This document shows, piece by piece, positions 6,046 through 12,416 of a stretch of 13,045 nucleotides of DNA. This stretch comes from Actinomycetales bacterium. GTDB taxonomy: Bacteria; Actinomycetota; Actinomycetes; Actinomycetales; Cellulomonadaceae. Under the pieces are notes generated by a model. It searched no databases, had not been told where the DNA came from, and saw only the letters and a list, made by a program, of their open reading frames with translations. Position 1 is the first letter of the stretch. The number at the start of each line of letters is the position of its first letter. The stretch is from NCBI GenBank assembly GCA_012514835.1, contig JAAYZM010000134.1, positions 1-13,045 on the forward strand, given 5' to 3'. The translations under genes and the position numbers were made by a program.

Positions 6046-7598
6046 GAGCCGGGGCGCAAGCGCGCCGCGATCTGCACGGCGCGCACCGCGGCCGCGGCCT
6101 TGTTGTGGGACTCGGCGAACTCGAGCTCCTCGACGGAGTCCGCGACGATGCCCGCCCCGGCCTGCACGCTCGCGCGGCCCTCGCGGATGAGCGCCGTGCG
6201 GATCGCGATCGCCATGTCCATGTCGCCCGCGAAGTCGAAGTATCCGACGGTGCCGCCGTACGTCCCCCGCCGGGCGGCCTCGAGCTCGTCGATCAGCGCG
6301 ATCGCGCGCGGCTTCGGGGCCCCCGAGAGCGTGCCCGCGGGGAACGTCGCCTGGAGGGTCTGGAGCGCCGTCGCACCGGGCCGCAGCGTGCCGACCACGG
6401 TGGAGCACAGGTGCGTGACGTGCGAGAAGCGCCGCACTGCCATGAGCTCGACCACCTCGACGGAGTCGGGCGCGCACACCTTGGCCATGTCGTTGCGCGA
6501 GAGGTCCACGAGCATGATGTGCTCGGAGCGCTCCTTGGGGTCCGCGAGGAGGTCCTCCGCGAGGGCGACGTCCTCCTCCGGGGTGGCGCCCCGGGGCCGC
6601 GAGCCCGCGATCGGGTACGTCATGGCCCGCCCGTCGGAGACCTTGACGAGCGTCTCGGGGCTCGAGCCGACCACGGCGAAGTCCGTGCCCCGCTCGTCCC
6701 GCAGCTGGAAGTAGTACAGGTACGGGCTCGGGTTGATCGTGCGCAGCACGCGGTAGACGTCGAGCGGGTCCGCGGGGCAGTCGAGGTCGAGGCGCTGCGA
6801 GAGCACCACCTGGAACACCTCGCCGTCGCGGATCGCCTCCTTGCCGATGCGCACGTTCTGCGCGTACTCCTCGGGCGTCGAGCGCGCCGTGAAGGCGGGC
6901 TCCGGGGCGTCCGGGTCGAGCACCGCGGCGTGCGCGGGGACGGGCTCGGCGAGCGCGGCCTGCATCGCGTCGAGGCGTGCCACGGCGCTCGCCCAGGCCT
7001 CGTCGACCCCCGTGTCCGCGCCGTCGACGTTGATCGCGTTCGCCACGAGCCACACGGCGCCCTCGATGTGGTCCACCACGGCGAGGTCGACGGCAAGGCA
7101 CAGCGTGAGCTCGGGCACCTCGAGCTCCTCGGGGGCCTTCGACGGCAGCGTGGGCTCCCACTGGTACACGAAGTCCCAGCCCACCGAGCCCACGAGGCCG
7201 CTCGTGAGCGGGGGCAGCCCCGCGATCGCGGGCGTGCGCAGCACCTCGAGCGCCCCGCCGAGGACGTCGAGGGGGCTCCCCTCGGTAGGCACACCGGTCG
7301 GGACCTCGCCCTGCCACGCGACCTCGCCGTCACGCACAGTGAGCGTCGCGATCGAGGACACGCCCACGAACGAGTAGCGCGACCAGCGCCCGTCGAGCTC
7401 GGCGGACTCGAGGATGAACGTGCCGGGGCGGCCCTGGGCCAGCCTGCGGTAGAGGCCCACCGGGGTGACGTCGTCGGCCAGGATCCGGCGCACCACGGGG
7501 ACCACGCGCCGGTCTGCGGTGAGCTCCCGGAAGCCGTCAAGGCTCGGCCAGGTCGCGCCCCACGCGAGCTCGGGCGCCGTCGGCCCCTGCCCGCTCAC
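6042..7598 (-). CDS. trpE: Anthranilate synthase component I
   Basis: TrpE makes anthranilate from chorismate, using ammonia supplied by the glutaminase subunit TrpG, and is the first committed and usually feedback-inhibited step. The 518 residues match full-length TrpE. The tryptophan-binding element is intact: ILES (62-65) with Ser76, fitting the LLES-x10-S inhibitor motif. Chorismate-site motifs are PIAGSRPRG (329-337), HIMLVDLSRND (360-370), VTHLCS (394-399, His396), FPAGTLSGAPK (419-429) and GAGIVADS (481-488). PIAGS replaces the more usual PIAGT, a conservative change. The start is GTG at 7598, overlapping the hisI stop as GTGA with a GGGGGAGG ribosome site upstream. A frame extending to 7802 runs antisense-like through hisI and is not used. 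No trpG is adjacent, so the glutaminase must be encoded elsewhere. Confidence 0.98.
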   Translation of the reverse strand: MSGQGPTAPELAWGATWPSLDGFRELTADRRVVPVVRRILADDVTPVGLYRRLAQGRPGTFILESAELDGRWSRYSFVGVSSIATLTVRDGEVAWQGEVPTGVPTEGSPLDVLGGALEVLRTPAIAGLPPLTSGLVGSVGWDFVYQWEPTLPSKAPEELEVPELTLCLAVDLAVVDHIEGAVWLVANAINVDGADTGVDEAWASAVARLDAMQAALAEPVPAHAAVLDPDAPEPAFTARSTPEEYAQNVRIGKEAIRDGEVFQVVLSQRLDLDCPADPLDVYRVLRTINPSPYLYYFQLRDERGTDFAVVGSSPETLVKVSDGRAMTYPIAGSRPRGATPEEDVALAEDLLADPKERSEHIMLVDLSRNDMAKVCAPDSVEVVELMAVRRFSHVTHLCSTVVGTLRPGATALQTLQATFPAGTLSGAPKPRAIALIDELEAARRGTYGGTVGYFDFAGDMDMAIAIRTALIREGRASVQAGAGIVADSVEELEFAESHNKAAAAVRAVQIAARLRPGS

Positions 7599-7972
7599 GG
7601 CGCCTCCCCCACGCTCGCGCCGAGGTCCCCACCCGTCTCGAAGCACGTGCGCGTCCCCGTGTGGCACGCGGGGCCGACCTGGTCCACCTTCACGAGGAGC
7701 GCGTCCCCGTCGCAGTCGAGCTCGACCGAGCGGACATGCTGGACGTGCCCCGACGTGTCGCCCTTGCGCCAGTACTCCTCGCGCGAGCGCGACCAGTACC
7801 ACGCGCGGCCCGTGGTGAGGGTGCGGTGCAGGGCTTCGTCGTCCATCCAGCCGAGCATGAGCACCTCGCCGGTGTTGTGCTGCTGGACGACGGCGGCGAC
7901 GAGACCGGCGTCGTCGCGCTTGAGCCGTGCGGCGATCGCGGGGTCGAGGTTCGAGTCAGGCACGGGGCGCAT
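7595..7972 (-). CDS. hisI: Phosphoribosyl-AMP cyclohydrolase
   Basis: HisI opens the adenine ring of phosphoribosyl-AMP in the third step of histidine synthesis. The 125-residue product is the single-domain form, without the HisE pyrophosphohydrolase fusion common in enterobacteria. The Mg-binding aspartates are Asp86, Asp88 and Asp90 in DCDGD. The Zn cysteines are Cys87 plus Cys103 and Cys110 in CHTGTRTCF. WMDDEAL and TSGHVQ are further family motifs. The start is placed at ATG 7972; a GTG three codons in (7963) is also possible because SD-like AGG lies between them. The gene follows the ABC subunit by 16 bp and overlaps trpE as GTGA, so it is expressed with both. Confidence 0.96.
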   Translation of the reverse strand: MRPVPDSNLDPAIAARLKRDDAGLVAAVVQQHNTGEVLMLGWMDDEALHRTLTTGRAWYWSRSREEYWRKGDTSGHVQHVRSVELDCDGDALLVKVDQVGPACHTGTRTCFETGGDLGASVGEAP

Positions 7973-7988
7973 CCTGCCACGTCGTGCT

Positions 7989-9794
7989 TCAGCGCGTCTG
8001 AGCGACCCACGCCTCGTACAGCCGGGCGTAGATGCCCTCGGCCGCGACGAGCTCGCGGTGCGGACCCACCTGCACGACCTCGCCCGCGTCGACCACCACC
8101 ACGAGGTCCGCCGCCTCGGCCGTCGAGAGCCGGTGGGCGATCGTGAGGGTCGAGCGACCGTGGGTGAGCTGCTCGAGCGCTTGTGCGATGCGCACCTCCG
8201 TCGCGGGGTCCACGGCGGACGTCGCCTCGTCGAGCACGAGCAGGTCCGCGCCCGCGAGGTGGGCGCGTGCGATCGCGACGAGCTGGCGCTCCCCCGCCGA
8301 GAGCGACTCGCCGCGCTGCCCCACGGGCGTGTCGAGCCCCCGCGGGAGGCCCGCGTACCAGTCCGTGAGGCCCAGCTCGGCGCACACGGCGACGACGGCC
8401 TCGCGCGCCTCGTCCGCGCTCGGCTCCTCGCCCGGTGCGTATCGCAGCCCGTAGGCCACGTTGTCCGCGATCGAGCCCTCGAACAAGAACCCTTCCTGCG
8501 GGACGAGCACGACGCGGCGGCGCAGCGACTCTCCGTTGATCTCGCGCAGGTCCACGCCGTCGAGGAGCACCGCACCCTGCGCGGGGTCCACGAGACGGCA
8601 CACGAGCTTGGCCATGGTCGTCTTGCCCGAGCCCGTCGCGCCCACCACCGCGACGCGCTTGCCGGCGGGCAGCTCGAGGTTCACGTCCCGCAGCACGAGC
8701 GGGCCGCCCGGGTAGGCGAAGGACACGTCGCGCAGCGCCACGTGGGCCGCGCCGCGCGGGGAGTCCACACCGTCCGGGGCGGGGTCCACGACCTCGACGG
8801 GCGTGTCGATGACGTCGATCACGCGCCGCCAGCCCGCCACGGCGTTCTGCAGCTCGTTGAGGATCTCGGTGGCCATCTGCACGGGACCGGCGAACATCTG
8901 CGCGAGGAAGATCATCGCGACGAGCTGGCCCGCCGTGATCTCGCCCCACGTGCCGAGCACGACGCCCACGGCGACGACGGCCGCGAGGACACCGTTCGCG
9001 ACGAGCACGCCGCTCGAGAACGCGACGGCGACCCAGACCTGGGCGCGGACCATCGCGCGCCGCGTCGCGTCGATCGCGGCGTCGATGCGGCGCTGCGTGC
9101 GCGGTGCGACGCCGTACGCCCGGATCGTCTCGGCGCCCACGACGGACTCCGAGATCGCGCCCAGCATCGCGCCGACCTTCTCGCGGACCACGGTGTAGCG
9201 CTCGGAGACACGCTTCTGCGCGGGGCGCGAGAGCAGCGCGACGGGCACGAAGCACAGCCACACGACGATGGTGAGCTGCCACGACAGGGTCGCCATGACC
9301 ACGGTCGACACGGCGATCTGGAGCACCGAGACGAGCAGCATGATGCCGCCCCACTGCACGAACAGCGAGATCGTGTCGACGTCCGACGTGACGCGCGAGA
9401 CGAGCGCACCGCGCCGCTCGGTGTTCTGGGTCAGCACGGCGAGGTCGTGCACGTGCCGGAACGCCTTGACGCGCAGGTGGGCCAGGCCGCCCTCCGAGGA
9501 GCGGAACAGGCGCACGTTCACGAGCGCCGAGCACAGCCCGGACAGCACGAGGACACCGGTGCCGATCGCGGCGAGCACCGCGACCCGGTTCACGTCGGGG
9601 TCCCCGGTACCGGAGACCCCGGTGTCGATCGCTTGCTGCACCACGAGCGGGACCACGACCTTGCCGAGCGCCGCGACCGTCGCGAGGGTGAGCGTGAGCC
9701 ACGCGCCCTGGACGAGCTGGGGAGACAGGGCGACACCCCGGCGCAGCGTCGCGAAGACTCCGAGTCCGCCGTCGTCGCGGATCGACGCGCTCAT
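7989..9794 (-). CDS. ABC exporter half-transporter, subunit with the catalytic ATP site
   Basis: This 601-residue type IV ABC exporter half has an N-terminal six-helix membrane domain (about 25-320) and a C-terminal ATPase. The Walker A is GATGSGKTT (385-393), the Q-loop Gln433, and the Walker B ends with the catalytic Glu (LLVLDE, Glu523). The switch His is present in IAHRLST (His554). The signature loop is LSAGE (498-502), not LSGGQ. That is the expected pattern for the partner carrying the intact Walker B and a non-canonical signature in an asymmetric heterodimer. The start is ATG at 9794, overlapping the stop of the upstream subunit as ATGA with a GGAGGTGA ribosome site. The substrate cannot be told from sequence; multidrug, lipid or peptide export are typical of the class. 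It is followed by hisI after 16 bp. Confidence 0.96.
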   Translation of the reverse strand: MSASIRDDGGLGVFATLRRGVALSPQLVQGAWLTLTLATVAALGKVVVPLVVQQAIDTGVSGTGDPDVNRVAVLAAIGTGVLVLSGLCSALVNVRLFRSSEGGLAHLRVKAFRHVHDLAVLTQNTERRGALVSRVTSDVDTISLFVQWGGIMLLVSVLQIAVSTVVMATLSWQLTIVVWLCFVPVALLSRPAQKRVSERYTVVREKVGAMLGAISESVVGAETIRAYGVAPRTQRRIDAAIDATRRAMVRAQVWVAVAFSSGVLVANGVLAAVVAVGVVLGTWGEITAGQLVAMIFLAQMFAGPVQMATEILNELQNAVAGWRRVIDVIDTPVEVVDPAPDGVDSPRGAAHVALRDVSFAYPGGPLVLRDVNLELPAGKRVAVVGATGSGKTTMAKLVCRLVDPAQGAVLLDGVDLREINGESLRRRVVLVPQEGFLFEGSIADNVAYGLRYAPGEEPSADEAREAVVAVCAELGLTDWYAGLPRGLDTPVGQRGESLSAGERQLVAIARAHLAGADLLVLDEATSAVDPATEVRIAQALEQLTHGRSTLTIAHRLSTAEAADLVVVVDAGEVVQVGPHRELVAAEGIYARLYEAWVAQTR

Positions 9795-11677
9795 CGGGTC
9801 ACCTCCGGCTCGACGTCGCCCGCTTGCTCGGCGGCCTCACGGGCCCGCCGCTCCGTGTCGCGCTCGTAGGCCGTCGCGAGCTCGGCGTAGCCCGGGTCCC
9901 GTGCGAGCAGCTCGGCGTGCGTGCCGCGGTCCACGATGCGCCCCGCCTCGAGGTGCACCACCTCGTCCGCGAGGAGCACCGAGCTCATGCGGTAGGCGAC
10001 GAGCAGGACCGTGGGCCGCGAACCGTCGTCCTCGCCAAGCGACGCGAGGATGCGCCGCTCGACGCGCGGGTCCACGGCGCTCGTCGCGTCGTCCATGACG
10101 AGCACGCGAGGCCTGCGCACGAGGGCACGGGCGATCGCGATGCGCTGGCGCTGGCCACCCGAGAGGTTCGCCCCGCGCTCGCCGAGCGGCGCGTCGAGGC
10201 CGCCCTCGAGACCGCGGACGACGTCGGCCACGTGGGCGGCCTCGAGCGCCTCCCACACGTCGTCGTCGCTCGGTGCGGCGGGATCGCCCGGGTCGGCGAG
10301 CGTGACGTTCTCGCGCACGGTGTCCTCGAAGACGAAGGTCGACTGGGACACGAGCGTCATCGCCCCCGTGCGGGCGTCAGGCGAGAGCTCGCGCACGTCG
10401 ACGCCGTCGAGGAGCACCTCTCCGCGCGCCGGGTCGAGCAAGCGGCACACGGTCGAGGCGAGCGTCGTCTTGCCCGAGCCCGTGGCACCGACGAGGGCGA
10501 CCGTGCGGCCCGGCTCGAGCACGAGGTCGATGTCGTGCAGCAGGGCGAGCGGCCCGCGCGGCGTCGGCACCTCGACCGTGACGCCGCGCAGCTCGACGCG
10601 CGCAGGGCCCGCTGCTGCGGGGAGCGTCGCGGTGCCCTCCACGAGCGAGCCGCCCGCGTCGACCACGCGCGAGATGCGCTCGTAGCCCACGAGCGCGCGG
10701 GGCAGCTCACCGAGCACCCACCCGAAGGCCCGCACGGGCACCGCGAGGAGCGTCAGGAGGTACGCCGCGGCGACGACCTCGCCAGGCTCGACCTCCCCCG
10801 CGGCGAGCCGGATCATCCCGACCACCACCACGAGGAGCGAGCCGAGGTTCGGCAGCGCGTCGATCACGGGGTCGAAGTACGCGCGGACAACGCCAACGCG
10901 GACGTTGGCCCGACGCAGCTCGTCCGCCTTCGCGGCGAAGCGCTCCTCCTCGCGGTCCGCCGTCCCGAGCGACTTCACGACGAGCGCGGCCTCGAAGCTC
11001 TCGTGCGCGACGTCCGAGACCTCCGCGCGCAGCTGCTGGGCGTGCGTGATCGCGGGCGACATGCGGCGCTGGAAGATCGCGTTGACGGCGATGACGATCG
11101 GGATGATCGTGAACGCGGCGAGCGTGATCCAGGGATCGACGCTGATCAGGGTGCCGAACGCGACGAACAGCATGACCACGACGCCGAGGGCGAACGGCAA
11201 CGGGTTGAACACGCCCGTCGCGGCCTCGACGTCGGAGTTCGCGTTCGAGAGCAGCTGGCCCGCGGGGTGCTGACGGTGCCACGCCATCGGCAGGCGCAGG
11301 TACTGGCGGGTGACCCGTGTGCGGTGGTGCGCCTGGAGGTTCGCGTACCCGAGCCCGGCCACGATGCGGCGCCCGGCGACGGACAGCGCGAGGGTCACCG
11401 CGATGCCGAGCAGCAGCAGCCCAGCGACCCACCAGCGCCCCTGGGCCGCCACGTCCCCCGAGAGCGCCGGGAGCACGACCGTGTCGGTCACCCAGCCCAC
11501 GGCGCGTGCCACGAACACGGTGAGCGCCCCGAAGAAGCCCGAGGACAGCACGGCCCAGAAGTAGACGACGGGCTCGTCGCGCATGCCGCGACCGATGAGG
11601 ACGAGGCTGCGACGGACCTTCGAACCGGTCAGTGCCATCGTCCCTGGACGGCGTCCAGGGCGGGGTCGTTCGGGCAC
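9791..11677 (-). CDS. ABC exporter half-transporter, subunit with the degenerate ATP site
   Basis: This 628-residue half-transporter has membrane helices in residues 35-325 and an ATPase domain from about 358. Walker A is GATGSGKTT (397-405), Q-loop Gln445 and signature LSGGQ (505-509) are canonical. The Walker B catalytic Glu is replaced by Asp (VLVMDD, Asp530) and the switch His by Tyr (VAYRMSS, Tyr562). This marks it as the degenerate-site partner of the downstream subunit. The start is GTG at 11677 because GGAAGGA lies 5 nt upstream; an ATG at 11638 (residue 14) has only a weak AGGG close by. If 11677 is used, a 19-bp palindrome falls in codons 6-12. It is the first minus-strand gene after the divergent promoter region and should head the transcript through hisI-trpE. 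Confidence 0.95.
   Translation of the reverse strand: MPERPRPGRRPGTMALTGSKVRRSLVLIGRGMRDEPVVYFWAVLSSGFFGALTVFVARAVGWVTDTVVLPALSGDVAAQGRWWVAGLLLLGIAVTLALSVAGRRIVAGLGYANLQAHHRTRVTRQYLRLPMAWHRQHPAGQLLSNANSDVEAATGVFNPLPFALGVVVMLFVAFGTLISVDPWITLAAFTIIPIVIAVNAIFQRRMSPAITHAQQLRAEVSDVAHESFEAALVVKSLGTADREEERFAAKADELRRANVRVGVVRAYFDPVIDALPNLGSLLVVVVGMIRLAAGEVEPGEVVAAAYLLTLLAVPVRAFGWVLGELPRALVGYERISRVVDAGGSLVEGTATLPAAAGPARVELRGVTVEVPTPRGPLALLHDIDLVLEPGRTVALVGATGSGKTTLASTVCRLLDPARGEVLLDGVDVRELSPDARTGAMTLVSQSTFVFEDTVRENVTLADPGDPAAPSDDDVWEALEAAHVADVVRGLEGGLDAPLGERGANLSGGQRQRIAIARALVRRPRVLVMDDATSAVDPRVERRILASLGEDDGSRPTVLLVAYRMSSVLLADEVVHLEAGRIVDRGTHAELLARDPGYAELATAYERDTERRAREAAEQAGDVEPEVTR
11642..11660. repeat. 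Perfect 19-bp inverted repeat at the start of the exporter gene
   Basis: CCCTGGACG-g-CGTCCAGGG is a perfect 9-bp inverted repeat with a 1-bp centre. It lies inside codons 6-12 if the GTG at 11677 is the start, or directly before the ATG at 11638. It could be a protein-binding site; as RNA its near-zero loop would need to open partly, leaving a stem of about 7-8 bp. Function is not known. Confidence 0.6.
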
Positions 11678-11682
11678 AGCGG

Positions 11683-11689
11683 TCCTTCC
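11683..11689 (-). promoter_or_regulatory. Shine-Dalgarno site fixing the GTG start at 11677
   Basis: On the minus strand the sequence reads GGAAGGA, 5 nt before GTG 11677. This is far stronger than anything before the ATG at 11638, so it decides the start of the first exporter subunit. Confidence 0.75.
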
Positions 11690-11719
11690 ATCGGCGAGGG
11701 GATGGGCTCATCCTCGCAC

Positions 11720-11739
11720 GCGACCAGAGCTCCGGTCGC
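11720..11739. promoter_or_regulatory. 20-bp near-perfect palindrome, candidate operator
   Basis: GCGACCAGAGCTCCGGTCGC reads the same on both strands except for one mismatched pair (A/C at positions 7 and 14), so 18 of 20 bases are symmetric. It is centred about 18 bp before the plus-strand ATG and 52 bp before the exporter GTG, overlapping the possible exporter -35. Size and position fit a site for a dimeric repressor controlling both genes. The regulator is not encoded in the window. Confidence 0.6.
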
Positions 11740-11747
11740 ATGGAAAC

Positions 11748-12416
11748 ATGGCACGCATGGCCTTCCACCACATCGACCGTGACCACCTCGTCGACGCCCT
11801 CGAAGCGGCGGGTCCCGACGCCCCCACTCTGTGCGAGGGATGGCGCACCCGGCACCTCGCCGCGCACGTCGTGCTGCGCGAGGGATCGCCTCTTGAGTCG
11901 GCCAGCATGGGGCTGTCGTTCCTGCGCGGACGCGCCGAGCGTGAGCTCGAGGACCTCGCCGAGCGCTCCGCCGACGCCGAGGGCTGGGCGGAGCTCCTCG
12001 CCCGTCTCGCCGCGGGGCCGCGCGGCGTGAGCCCCGTCGCGTGGGGCGGCGACAAGGCGAACCTCGCCGAGCTCGTCATCCACACCGAGGACGTGCGTCG
12101 TGGCGACGGGCCCGCCGCCCCGCTCGACCGCGAGCCCGAGCACCTCGACGCGCTCTTCGACCAGCTCCGCCTCGCGGCGCGGCTCTACTACCGGCGCAGC
12201 GACGTCGGGATCGTCCTCGTGGTACCCGGCGGGCGGCGAGCCAAGGTCAAGGCCCCGCGGGACGGGGCGGGCACGGTGGTGATCCGGGGTTCCGTCGTCG
12301 ACCTCTTCCTGCACGCCTCGGGCCGGGGAGCGGCCGCCGACGTCGAGATCACGGGTGACCCTGCCGACGTCGCGGCACTCGCCGCGACGCACCCCGTCAG
12401 AGAGTCGGACGGCTAG
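11748..12416 (+). CDS. TIGR03085-type metal-binding protein (MDMPI/DinB-like)
   Basis: The 222-residue cytoplasmic protein looks like the actinobacterial TIGR03085 family, related to the mycothiol-dependent maleylpyruvate isomerase N-terminal domain (PF11716). The N-terminal block DAPTLCEGWRTRHLAAHVVLRE is typical. Candidate metal ligands are His40 plus Glu108 and His112 in an E-x-x-x-H (AELVIHTED), matching as I recall the His/Glu/His zinc ligands of the Corynebacterium isomerase. The C-terminal part (150-210) is a small separate region. It probably acts as, or descends from, a mycothiol-S-transferase-like enzyme; the substrate is unknown. The start is ATG 11748; ATG 11757 is also possible, with GGAA about 11 nt upstream. 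No strong ribosome site is present. It is the only plus-strand gene and ends on the same CTAG as hisF. Confidence 0.85.
   Translation: MARMAFHHIDRDHLVDALEAAGPDAPTLCEGWRTRHLAAHVVLREGSPLESASMGLSFLRGRAERELEDLAERSADAEGWAELLARLAAGPRGVSPVAWGGDKANLAELVIHTEDVRRGDGPAAPLDREPEHLDALFDQLRLAARLYYRRSDVGIVLVVPGGRRAKVKAPRDGAGTVVIRGSVVDLFLHASGRGAAADVEITGDPADVAALAATHPVRESDG

Larger units (their letters stand above)
11678..11747. promoter_or_regulatory. Divergent promoter region between the ABC exporter and TIGR03085-like genes
   Basis: These 70 bp separate two divergently transcribed genes, so promoters for both should lie here or slightly inside the genes. On the minus strand a weak pair, GCGACC - 18 nt - GAGGAT (extended by TGC), could serve the exporter. 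No convincing -10/-35 is visible for the plus-strand gene. Because the gene on the other side of this region points away, this is the nearest upstream place where transcription of ABC-hisI-trpE can begin. Confidence 0.5.

Noticed and set aside
7599..7802. Upstream extension of trpE to 7802
   Set aside because: It overlaps hisI throughout and gives an Arg/Gly-rich N-terminus. The GTG at 7598 has a strong ribosome site and the GTGA overlap.
5637..9869. A 1410-codon plus-strand open frame opposite trpE, hisI and the second exporter gene
   Set aside because: It is antisense to three well-supported genes. Its product is Arg/His/Asp-rich with no recognisable domain, as expected for a GC-rich shadow frame.
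11583..11747. Upstream extension of the TIGR03085-like gene to 11583
   Set aside because: It would run antisense into the exporter N-terminus and adds an Arg-rich segment unlike the family start.
9824..11782. A 652-codon plus-strand open frame opposite the first exporter gene
   Set aside because: Same reason: antisense to a gene with all ABC motifs, low-complexity charged product, no ribosome site.
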